DNA from: Bacteroides sp. 43_108
GTDB lineage: Bacteria > Bacteroidota > Bacteroidia > Bacteroidales > Bacteroidaceae
Assembly (NCBI GenBank): GCA_001915545.1
Contig: MNQS01000013.1
Location: 1 to 44,688, forward strand
DNA: 44,688 nt
Reading direction: 5' to 3'
Under the pieces are notes generated by a model. The model searched no databases. It had not been told where the DNA came from and worked only from the letters and a program-made list of their open reading frames with translations. Of the stretch, positions 38,511-44,688 are shown in pieces (within the stretch, counting starts at the first letter, position 1; each line of letters starts with the position of its first letter). A program made the position numbers and the translations under genes.

Positions 38511-38580
38511 CATGGCGTTTGCCATGTACCATATATAAATACGGTACAATCAGAAGATTATGAGCACATTGTCTAATGTG
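38511..38580 (+). promoter_or_regulatory. Hairpins flanking the antiterminator start codon
   Basis: CATGGC-GTTT-GCCATG (38511-38526) is a perfect 6-bp hairpin. GTACC (38526-38530) can pair with GGTAC (38543-38547). CACATT-GTCT-AATGTG (38565-38580) forms another 6-bp hairpin within the first codons after the ATG at 38560. Such elements could modulate translation or act in NusG-type leader control. Confidence 0.5.
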
Positions 38581-39234
38581 ACACTCCGACGAGGCGGAAA
38601 AGAACCTCCTGACATCGGATTTGCCTCCGATGCAATCTCTGAAGCACAAGAAGTGCCGAAAGGGAAGTCGGTAAGGTATGCACATAAGAAAGATGACGGC
38701 AAGGAGTGGTTTGTTTTGAGGGCCACATACGGAAGGGTGAATAAAGCATACGATTTGATTACGAAGGACAGTACGGAAGCTTATCTTCCGATGAAATACA
38801 GACATAAAATCATAAAGGGAAAGAAAAAACGTATTCTTGAACCTTTGATTCCCAACATCATTTTCGTTTACGCAGAAAGATCCAAAATAGAAACATTGGT
38901 GAAAGACACTCCTGAACTTTATTTCCTCAATTATTATTACAATCATTTCAAAAAAGGTCCCGACGGCAAAAATATTCCATTGACCGTTGGTTACAATGAG
39001 ATGATGAGCTTCATAAAAGCTACAAGCGTGGACAACGAACATGTCATGCTCGTTGAACCGTCGCAGTGTCATTACAAGAACGGCGACATCGTAAGAGTAA
39101 TCGAAGGAGATTTCGCCGGTGTTGTAGGACGAGTGGCAAGAGTTGCAGGACAACAGCGCGTCGTTGTTGAACTTGACGGCCTTTGCACCATTGTTACAGC
39201 TTACATACCGAGCGCGTTTCTGGAAAGGGTTTAG
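38560..39234 (+). CDS. UpxY-like NusG-family transcription antiterminator
   Basis: 224 aa. It has an N-terminal NGN domain (WFVLRATYGRVNKAYDLI, then TEAYLPMKY, LIPNIIFVYAE) and a C-terminal KOW domain (YKNGDIVRVIEGDFAGVVGRVARV). This is the layout of specialised NusG paralogues (UpxY in Bacteroides, RfaH, LoaP) that load on RNA polymerase early in one operon and prevent premature termination. There is an extra ~45-residue N-terminal tail before the NGN domain. It has a long leader and is followed 59 bp later by a small ORF and a radical SAM gene, which it may control in cis. A damaged copy lies 3.3 kb downstream. Confidence 0.85.
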   Translation: MSTLSNVTLRRGGKEPPDIGFASDAISEAQEVPKGKSVRYAHKKDDGKEWFVLRATYGRVNKAYDLITKDSTEAYLPMKYRHKIIKGKKKRILEPLIPNIIFVYAERSKIETLVKDTPELYFLNYYYNHFKKGPDGKNIPLTVGYNEMMSFIKATSVDNEHVMLVEPSQCHYKNGDIVRVIEGDFAGVVGRVARVAGQQRVVVELDGLCTIVTAYIPSAFLERV

Positions 39235-39260
39235 ATAATAACATATTTATTAATTTTGAA

Positions 39261-39274
39261 GTTGTGCCCGACAC
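39261..39274 (+). repeat. Leader box copy 1: GTTGTGCCCGACAC
   Basis: 14-nt box 19 bases before the ATG at 39294. It is followed by ..ATAAAGGG, similar to the second copy. The three copies (also at 40810 and 41344) are in different phases relative to their start codons, so the match is a nucleotide signal, not shared protein sequence. Confidence 0.65.
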
Positions 39275-39293
39275 GGATAAAGGGTGGAATACA

Positions 39294-39518
39294 ATGAAGA
39301 AGGTTAACTTGCTTAATAATTTCGGAGGCTTGGGCATATTTGATGGTGTGTTTCCTTCTTTTTTTAAGTCGCATTATGAATATGTGCAGGATTCGTTTGT
39401 AGATGACAAAGAAATTGATAATGGGTTTTATGAGAAAATGGGGTCAGTGTTGGAAAAAATGACACCGCAAGAGCGTTCTGAAATATATGATAGAATAAGC
39501 CTGCAACTATATCGTTAA
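39294..39518 (+). CDS. 74-aa protein of unknown function, coupled to a radical SAM gene
   Basis: Starts MKKVNLLNNFGGLGIFDGVF; the ATG was chosen because it follows the leader box and a longer in-frame extension would overlap the antiterminator gene. It has no cysteine, no signal peptide and no recognised domain. The second half (FYEKMGSVLEKMTPQERSEI) looks helical. The stop codon is 5 bp before the radical SAM start, so the two are almost certainly co-translated. It could be a peptide substrate or a carrier/recognition partner of that enzyme; both are guesses. Confidence 0.65.
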   Translation: MKKVNLLNNFGGLGIFDGVFPSFFKSHYEYVQDSFVDDKEIDNGFYEKMGSVLEKMTPQERSEIYDRISLQLYR

Positions 39519-39523
39519 ATGAA

Positions 39524-40420
39524 ATGGGGAAGACTGTATCAGAAGTGATGGACTTGATCCATAGGATAGGTCAGGACAAAATTCCTACGGTAATGCCTGC
39601 ACTGGGATTTACTCCGTTGATCGGAATCCTGCGTCACCGTATTTTTACAGATGGTGAAGGAGTCACTACTCTTGTTGGCTTTCATCAATGTACGTTGAAT
39701 TGTAAATACTGTTTAAATCCGCAATCGTTGAAAGCTGAAGGAATCTGGAAATGGTGTACTCCAGAATCTTTATATAAAGAAGTTCGAAAAGATAATTTGT
39801 ATTTTGGATACACTAATGGTGGTATCTGTTTTGGTGGCGGTGAGCCTCTTCTGAGAAGTAAATTTATTTCCGAATTCAAGGCTGTTTGCAATTCCGAATG
39901 GCATATAACAGTTGAGACTAGTCTCAACATTCCGCTAGAGAATTTAGTTGAGTGTTATATCGCTATTGATCGTTTCATCGTTGATATTAAAGATATGAAC
40001 GATGAAATATATCGGCTATATACTGGAAAATCAAATATAAGAGTCATCGAAAATTTGAAGTTTCTCGTTCGCAAAGGCCTAGCTGATAAAGTTTTGGTCC
40101 GAGTTCCTTCGATTTCAGGATTTAATAATGAAAATGATATAGCAAATTCAATACAAATTCTGAATGAAATGGGATTCACTAATATTGAACAACTTGTATA
40201 TGTTACTGGGAATGGTGATAATATATCAAGTGATAATGCAGAAAACCCTGAACTTGGAAAAGAAATTTGTAGATATCTGAAGAATATAAGAACAAAAGTT
40301 GCTGTGGCTCACAACATCTCATATACTCCTGCCATATGTACACACCAAGGTGCATGTTTGGGAACTTGTCCTGTTTGTGAGCAAGAAGTTGAATATATAG
40401 AATCCCAAATCCATGAGTGA
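39524..40420 (+). CDS. Radical SAM enzyme of the activating-enzyme type with extra C-terminal cysteines
   Basis: 298 aa. The cluster motif CTLNCKYC (C56, C60, C63) binds the SAM-ligating 4Fe-4S centre. GGGEPLL is the SAM-binding GGE motif. Segments such as FTDGEGVTTLVGFHQC and FIVDIKDMNDEIYRLYTG resemble pyruvate-formate-lyase activating enzymes. Near the C-terminus C272, C278, C282 and C285 (CTHQGACLGTCPVC) could hold an auxiliary iron-sulfur cluster, as in peptide-modifying SPASM-type enzymes. No glycyl radical enzyme is nearby, so the substrate may be the 74-aa upstream protein or one of the small secreted proteins downstream. The region is more AT-rich than the flanking core genes. Confidence 0.88.
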   Translation: MGKTVSEVMDLIHRIGQDKIPTVMPALGFTPLIGILRHRIFTDGEGVTTLVGFHQCTLNCKYCLNPQSLKAEGIWKWCTPESLYKEVRKDNLYFGYTNGGICFGGGEPLLRSKFISEFKAVCNSEWHITVETSLNIPLENLVECYIAIDRFIVDIKDMNDEIYRLYTGKSNIRVIENLKFLVRKGLADKVLVRVPSISGFNNENDIANSIQILNEMGFTNIEQLVYVTGNGDNISSDNAENPELGKEICRYLKNIRTKVAVAHNISYTPAICTHQGACLGTCPVCEQEVEYIESQIHE

Positions 40421-40462
40421 AAAAGTTGCACGGATGTTTTGAACTTCACTTGTGGAACTTGA

Positions 40463-40531
40463 GAATCTAAGGCTTCATTTGCAGTGGCAGTTTGTGGTAT
40501 TTTTTTGACTGTTTTCGTATTAATAACATAG
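40463..40531 (+). pseudogene. Remnant of a small secreted-protein gene (signal-peptide part)
   Basis: The frame reads ESKASFAVAVCGIFLTVFVLIT then stop, with no start codon. A 19-nt stretch (40475-40493) is identical, and in the same frame, to the signal-peptide region of the gene at 41379 (41403-41421). This suggests a decayed duplicate. The rest of 40421-40840 holds no other gene, only the promoter and leader box of the next one. Confidence 0.4.
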
Positions 40532-40746
40532 AGCTGTATATATGAGTAGTTGTCCTGCAATGTGTGATAGTTTAATTTTACGGCATTTGTAGCATTGTAA
40601 CGGTTTATATATCTTATTCGTTTGGCAATAATCTTATCTTGTTAGATTATAATATCGGTCTAATTCTTAAAATTATGTTCGGCAAGTATAATAGTTGAAG
40701 TTTTTCAAGAACTGCAGAATTTGAAAAATTTTTATCTGTACCTGGT

Positions 40747-40754
40747 TACTTTTG
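40747..40754 (+). promoter_or_regulatory. -7 promoter box for the small secreted protein gene
   Basis: TACTTTTG with a TTTG at 40720-40723, spacing 23 bp. It implies a leader of about 80 nt that contains leader box copy 2. Confidence 0.55.
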
Positions 40755-40809
40755 TTTGTTTGAAATCATAAATGAACAAAAACAAAATGATTCTTAATAA
40801 CAAACAAAG

Positions 40810-40823
40810 GTTGCGCCCGACAC
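40810..40823 (+). repeat. Leader box copy 2: GTTGCGCCCGACAC
   Basis: 17 bases before the ATG at 40841. Downstream ATATAAGGG parallels the GGATAAAGGG after copy 1. Confidence 0.65.
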
Positions 40824-40840
40824 ATATAAGGGAAGAAAAA

Positions 40841-41296
40841 ATGAAGAAGATTAGCAAGATTATGTTGTGCCTAGGATTGAGCATTATGGGTTTTGATACA
40901 GTGAAGGCTCAAAGTGATTATTTGTTGAATTATGGGCCTGGTAGTCCAGCGTGGTGTTGGCAAATGCAACAACAGCAAAATGCGATGAGTATGCAAAATG
41001 CAATGATGCGTGCACAAATAATGAATTATTGCAATCAGCAGGCTGCAGCCGCTACTCAGCATTTAATGAATAATCCATTTCAACCTATGCCTGGCGTGGT
41101 AACATACGATGGAGCTTATGTAACCCCTCAAAATGTGAATAATTACCATAAGGAGCAAGTCGATTGTGAACATTGTAATGGTGGCTATAATTATAGCACT
41201 GTATATTTGGGAGGAAATCATACTAAGCAGGTTAAAAGAATTTGTGTCTTCTGTCATGGTAACGGTACGGTTACAAAAACAGTGATGGATGATTGA
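40841..41296 (+). CDS. Small secreted protein with DnaJ-type CxxCxGxG pair
   Basis: 151 aa. The start at 40841 gives a clean signal peptide ending FDTVKAQS; an extension to 40772 would put 23 charged residues in front and swallow the leader box. The mature part is rich in Q, M, N and A (residues 38-80). It ends in two CxxC motifs of DnaJ zinc-finger style: CEHCNGG (109-115) and CVFCHGNG (135-142). In total it could bind one zinc. Such fingers are normally cytoplasmic, so a secreted one is unusual. No known family recognised. Confidence 0.72.
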   Translation: MKKISKIMLCLGLSIMGFDTVKAQSDYLLNYGPGSPAWCWQMQQQQNAMSMQNAMMRAQIMNYCNQQAAAATQHLMNNPFQPMPGVVTYDGAYVTPQNVNNYHKEQVDCEHCNGGYNYSTVYLGGNHTKQVKRICVFCHGNGTVTKTVMDD

Positions 41297-41343
41297 CCGC
41301 AAGACTAGTATCAAAAAAAATTTTTTATAGAATTAAAATAACC

Positions 41344-41357
41344 GTTGTGCTCGACAC
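41344..41357 (+). repeat. Leader box copy 3: GTTGTGCTCGACAC
   Basis: 21 bases before the ATG at 41379. It differs from copy 1 at one position. Confidence 0.6.
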
Positions 41358-41378
41358 GTTTTAGATATATATGAAATT

Positions 41379-41633
41379 ATGAAGACAATGAAATTTATAG
41401 CATCATTTGCAGTGGCAGTTTCTGCTGTTTTTGCATTAAGTTCTTTTATTTGCAATGATTCACCAGAAGTACTGGTACAGACTGAGACTGGTATGTTTTC
41501 TCATGTACAAGGTAAGCATTGTACGGGGACAGTAGGATGTAGTTGTTCAGGATTCAGACCTATTACTGATGGTCAGGTTTGGCAAGAATCATATTGTAAG
41601 AATTGTGGCCATCATAAAAGATTTCATAAGTGA
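41379..41633 (+). CDS. 84-aa secreted Cys/His-rich protein
   Basis: Signal peptide of about 22 residues (FIASFAVAVSAVFALSSF). The mature part has C48, C54, C56, C73, C76 and H78, H79, H83 in the pattern C-x5-C-x-C-x2-F ... W ... C-x2-C-G-H-H-x3-H. This is likely a zinc site or a set of modifiable residues. No family recognised. It follows the DnaJ-like secreted protein by 82 bp and shares the leader box. An ATG at 41388 is an alternative start. Confidence 0.68.
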   Translation: MKTMKFIASFAVAVSAVFALSSFICNDSPEVLVQTETGMFSHVQGKHCTGTVGCSCSGFRPITDGQVWQESYCKNCGHHKRFHK

Positions 41634-41680
41634 CATGTGGTTGTACCATTGAATTTTAAAAGTAATTGAGAAATTTGTTG

Positions 41681-41719
41681 AAAGTCTTGAGCAAAATTGT
41701 TATTGCCCAAGGCTTTTTC
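41681..41719 (+). terminator. Intrinsic terminator after the small secreted genes
   Basis: A 12-bp stem with two G-U pairs (41683-41694 with 41703-41714) and an 8-nt loop, followed by TTTTT. It marks the end of the unit that starts near 40760. Confidence 0.75.
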
Positions 41720-41786
41720 AATTTAGAGGCGTATGAGATTTTTATTACGATTTGTGTACATCTGTAAAATTCTATATTCACATTTA

Positions 41787-41817
41787 TTGTGAATCATTAC
41801 TTTTTTATTTAATTTTG
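41787..41817 (+). promoter_or_regulatory. Promoter of the decayed antiterminator copy
   Basis: TTG (41787-41789), 20 bp, TAATTTTG (41810-41817). It still looks intact and may now drive the downstream protease gene. Confidence 0.65.
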
Positions 41818-41897
41818 CAGTGATTCAAGCATTCATAAGCAATTAGCAATAATAGCTAGCTGTTATATATAAATACGATACAATCAAGTATCTTTAC

Positions 41898-42569
41898 ATG
41901 AGCACATTGTCTAATGTGAAACCCGACGGGGCGGGAAAGAACCTCCAGGTATTGGATTTGCCTCCGATGCATTCTCCAAAGCACAAGAAGTGCTGAAAGG
42001 GAAGTCGGTGAGGTATGTACATAAGAACGATGACTGTAAAGAGTGGCTTATTTTGAGGGCCATATATGGTAGGGCGAATAAAGCATATGATTTGATTACG
42101 AAGGACAAGACGGAAGCATATCTTCCGATGAGATATAGACATAAGATTATAAAGGGAAAGAAAAAACGTATTCTTGAACCTTTGATTCCAAACATAATTT
42201 TCGTTTACGCAGAAAGAACACTGATAGAAACATTAGTGAAAGACACACCCGAACTTTATTTCCTCAATTATTATTACAACCATTTCGAAAAAGGTCCCGA
42301 CGGTAAAATATTCCATTGACCGTTGGTTACAATGAAATGATGAGTTTCATAAAAGCTACAAGCGTGGACAACGAACACGTTATGCTCGTCGACCCATCCC
42401 AGTGTCATTAAAAGAACGGCGATATCGTAAAAGTAATCGAAGGGGATTTCACCGCTGTTGTAGGACGAGTGGCAAGAGTTGCAGGACAACAGCGCGTCGT
42501 CGTTGAAATTGACGGTCTCTGCACTGTCTCACTGCTTATATTCCGAGTGCGTTTTTGGAAAAAATATAA
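41898..42569 (+). pseudogene. Decayed second copy of the UpxY/NusG-like antiterminator gene
   Basis: Aligned by eye with 38560-39234, the copy matches along its whole length, including the start-codon hairpin and the TATATAAATAC leader segment. It has at least three single-base frameshifts: in the first 60 bases after the start, at about 42306 (one A lost from a run) and near 42525. It also has an in-frame TAA where the intact gene has TAC (about 42409). The open segment 41990-42319 is only the middle of the old NGN domain. The product cannot be functional, though the leader may still act. Confidence 0.85.
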
Positions 42570-42602
42570 TGGATTGTGTTTTATTTGAAAAATTATATAA
42601 GT

Positions 42603-43676
42603 ATGAAAGGTATTGGTAATATTACTCTTTTACTTTTGTTTGCCATATTGTCTTCATGTGGAAACAAATCTTCAGAGCAGATAGAAAAGGATACTGCATC
42701 TGGTGTAGTTCTTATTCAAAATGAATCTTATTATGAGGTCGTTCTCTCCAACGGAAATTCAATCTTTTTCTCAAGTTATGATGAAGAAAATGGTGTTAAG
42801 GGTATTGCAACAGATGAGGATTCTGTTGAGCTTACGACATCTTATGGAACAGGGTTCTTTATCTCTAACGATGGACTGATAGCGACTAATGCTCATGTAG
42901 TGTCCAATATGGTCTCTGATAAAGATGTCAATAAATCTATGTCGTCTTTATTTGAAAGCCTCAAAAGTCTGTATGCTATAGTTTATAATGAGATGAACGA
43001 AAAATATGAAAAAGCACAGATTTTGTATAATTATGCTTACATCGATGATGATGTTAGTTATGATGATTTTTGCAAAATAAGTGATTACAAGGATGAACTA
43101 AAAAGTGAAATGGATGAGTATGCTAACATTTATGCAGCTTTAGACGATTTGGACGCTGATGATTCAGAAATAAAATATCATAATAGGATTAGCATTGCAT
43201 ATAATGATACTTATGTCACATCTACAACAGATTTCGTTCCTTGTGTATTGACTAAATCAGATGAGGAACATGATTTGGCTATAATACAATTAAAGAACAA
43301 AAAGAGTCCTGACAACGTAGCAATTTTTAATGTTCCTGCGGAAGACCCTTTGGAGAATTATTCTTGGACCGAACAAATAACAAAATCAATAAGTGAAGAT
43401 AAAAATGAAAAGGTTTTCATGATTGGCTTTAATCTTGGACCAACTTTGGCGATAACAGAGGAAGGCGTAAAATCTCAATTTAATAATGGTACCATCAGTC
43501 AAAGAACTTCGGATCGGTTGATGTATTCAATACCGGCATTGCCTGGTAGCAGTGGCTCTCCTGTTGTTAATTTGAAAGGAGAATTAATAGCTGTCAACTA
43601 TGCAGGCTTAAATGGTACTCAGAATTTTAATTATGGAATTCGTATAAAGTATCTGAGAGATTTGTTGGATAAATGA
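42603..43676 (+). CDS. HtrA/trypsin-like serine protease lipoprotein with large insertion
   Basis: 357 aa. The start at 42603 gives a lipoprotein signal ending AILSSCG; the ATG at 42576 adds nine residues without benefit. The catalytic triad is H98 (ATNAHVV), D224 (EEHDLAII) and S317 (LPGSSGSPVV). His to Asp spacing is about 126 residues, well above the usual 30-50, because of a mostly helical, acidic insertion (about 105-190). No PDZ domain follows. It would sit in the periplasm or on the outer membrane. It lies 33 bp after the decayed antiterminator copy and may be expressed from its promoter. Maturation of the secreted small proteins is one possible role. Confidence 0.83.
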   Translation: MKGIGNITLLLLFAILSSCGNKSSEQIEKDTASGVVLIQNESYYEVVLSNGNSIFFSSYDEENGVKGIATDEDSVELTTSYGTGFFISNDGLIATNAHVVSNMVSDKDVNKSMSSLFESLKSLYAIVYNEMNEKYEKAQILYNYAYIDDDVSYDDFCKISDYKDELKSEMDEYANIYAALDDLDADDSEIKYHNRISIAYNDTYVTSTTDFVPCVLTKSDEEHDLAIIQLKNKKSPDNVAIFNVPAEDPLENYSWTEQITKSISEDKNEKVFMIGFNLGPTLAITEEGVKSQFNNGTISQRTSDRLMYSIPALPGSSGSPVVNLKGELIAVNYAGLNGTQNFNYGIRIKYLRDLLDK

Positions 43677-43730
43677 ACCGTTTTTGTTGAATAGTATTAT
43701 TTCTTTCAAGTATATCTGATTTTTCATTTT

Positions 43731-44627
43731 ATGAATCTTATTAAATGTAATAACTGTAATAGAGATATTCCGTCTGACAGCAATTTTTGTTGTTATTGTG
43801 GAAGCCTGATAAGAAAACTTGTAAAATGTAGTAATCCTGAATGCAATTTCATAGCATGTCCGGACAAAACGTTTAAGTATTGTCCTAAATGTGGTAGACT
43901 TTTAATAGAGAATGAAGTGCTCGCTGATAATATCTGTGATACAGATATTTACACCTTGAGCAATAATGATTTTTATATGGAAAAGGCGTTTAATGGATAC
44001 AAAGAATTTATAGAAGAACTTGGAGATGATAAAGATTTTGATAGAGTCTCTTCTTCTATTAGATACTGTCGTTTTAATGGATATGATGATAAAACCATAA
44101 TATTTCATTATTATCGAGACTACGGTTCTGAATATAAGCTTGGTTTGAGTATTGGCTTGATTTTACAAGACTACAAATATTCAATTGAAGTAGAATTAGG
44201 ACTTTTTAGTACTCTTGTAGAATTGCAGAAATATGCGGCTTCCATAGATAAGACGAAATTCATATCGTTTGTTCGAAATTTAGAAGCAAAACCATGTGAT
44301 AAGCCTTATGAAGAACTTATTCCATATTCTTCAATAGTTGAATGCTTGGAGAATTTAAAAGAAGAAAAACATAGTTTTAATATGGTATTTCCATTTAAGG
44401 AACGAAATGCCGTGTTGACTATAAGAGAAGATATTAAAGATGAGAGCACTCCTGTAAGATTTTGTTGTGGATATTACTTAGGTAAAGATACTGGAAAGGC
44501 ATGCATGGCGACAGTCTCTATATTAAAGGATATATCTTACAGAAATGCGATTAAACGAATATTGGAAGACATTTCTTTTTATTATGATCTCATTGCTGTC
44601 CCGTTAAAATCGAGAGAAGTTCTTTGA
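43731..44627 (+). CDS. Double zinc-ribbon protein with unknown C-terminal domain
   Basis: 298 aa. Two N-terminal zinc ribbons are visible: C6, C9, C20, C23 (CNNCNRDIPSDSNFCCYCG) and C33, C38, C51, C54. The remaining ~235 residues form an alpha/beta domain that I do not recognise, without signal peptide or membrane helix. It follows the protease by 54 bp on the same strand and is probably co-transcribed. Zinc-ribbon proteins of this type often serve as adaptors; no function is assigned. Confidence 0.72.
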   Translation: MNLIKCNNCNRDIPSDSNFCCYCGSLIRKLVKCSNPECNFIACPDKTFKYCPKCGRLLIENEVLADNICDTDIYTLSNNDFYMEKAFNGYKEFIEELGDDKDFDRVSSSIRYCRFNGYDDKTIIFHYYRDYGSEYKLGLSIGLILQDYKYSIEVELGLFSTLVELQKYAASIDKTKFISFVRNLEAKPCDKPYEELIPYSSIVECLENLKEEKHSFNMVFPFKERNAVLTIREDIKDESTPVRFCCGYYLGKDTGKACMATVSILKDISYRNAIKRILEDISFYYDLIAVPLKSREVL

Positions 44628-44688
44628 AGTTATTGAAACATAGTTGATTACAGAGGTTTTTCAAGTAAACGGACTTGAAATTGTAAAT

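Larger units (their letters stand above)
38009..38559 (+). other. Gene-free region with 22-bp repeats, promoter and long leader of the antiterminator gene
   Basis: AT-rich stretch with no credible ORF. It contains an imperfect inverted repeat around 38038-38066, the GAGCCCTCG repeat array (38189-38241), a -7 box (38353-38360) and a roughly 195-nt 5' leader. The leader carries a tandem AGACTCTC repeat (about 38364-38379) and two small hairpins just before the start codon. Confidence 0.6.

Noticed and set aside
39294..39518. PqqD-like peptide-recognition protein
   Set aside because: The size and position would fit, but I could not see the fold or conserved residues, so no such name is given.
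40772..40840. Longer start for the DnaJ-like secreted protein
   Set aside because: It would hide the signal peptide behind a charged 23-residue segment and include the leader box, which in the other two cases is non-coding.
41990..42319. Independent 109-aa gene
   Set aside because: It is the middle of the decayed antiterminator copy, opened by frameshifts on both sides.
1..44688. tRNA, rRNA, insertion sequence or phage genes
   Set aside because: I looked for them while reading and saw no convincing tRNA cloverleaf, transposase, integrase or rRNA sequence.

Overview
The window looks like a chromosomal segment of an anaerobic member of the Bacteroidales that has a type IX secretion system. 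The evidence is three tandem secreted proteins with C-terminal sorting-type domains, Bacteroidetes-style promoters (TAnnTTTG at -7), a TamB/TamA pair, a MetA-type homoserine acyltransferase and an UpxY-like NusG paralogue. Prevotellaceae or Muribaculaceae would fit, but the sequence alone does not settle the family. No rRNA, tRNA, CRISPR array or insertion sequence was seen.

Layout. 0.4-13.0 kb: three large secreted proteins (an 849-aa repeat protein, a 1096-aa M6-family metalloprotease, and a 2221-aa multidomain adhesin-like protein), with intrinsic terminators after the first and third. 13.4-20.5 kb: tamB followed by an overlapping Omp85/TamA-like gene. 20.7-29.6 kb: a phosphonate island. 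phnX-phnW (degradation of 2-aminoethylphosphonate) are followed, past a convergent putative regulator, by a five-gene operon: MFS-type transporter, DAO-family FAD oxidoreductase, EtfB, EtfA with a two-cluster ferredoxin domain, and an OprO/P-like porin. 29.6-37.0 kb: housekeeping genes. These are radA and an ABC-F ATPase, which are divergent, then a minus-strand metA - U32 protease - zinc-ribbon membrane lipoprotein run. 37.4-37.8 kb: a META-domain lipoprotein with a structured 3' region.

38.2-44.7 kb is an AT-rich accessory region. It holds an intact UpxY/NusG-like antiterminator gene, a 74-aa orphan ORF coupled to a radical SAM enzyme, two small secreted Cys-rich proteins, a decayed second copy of the antiterminator gene, an HtrA-like lipoprotein protease with a large insertion, and a double-zinc-ribbon protein. 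Three of the small transcription units carry the same 14-nt box (GTTGYGCYCGACAC) 19, 17 and 21 nt before the start codon. This points to a shared control signal and makes this region the best candidate for an undescribed system.

How the parts may work together. In the phosphonate island the porin and transporter would bring in an aminophosphonate. PhnW and PhnX would convert 2-aminoethylphosphonate to phosphonoacetaldehyde and then acetaldehyde plus phosphate. The FAD oxidoreductase would oxidise an amine, perhaps an N-methylated aminoethylphosphonate, and pass electrons to the EtfAB pair instead of oxygen. In the accessory region the antiterminator may control expression of a peptide- or protein-modifying radical SAM system with small secreted partners; this is inference.
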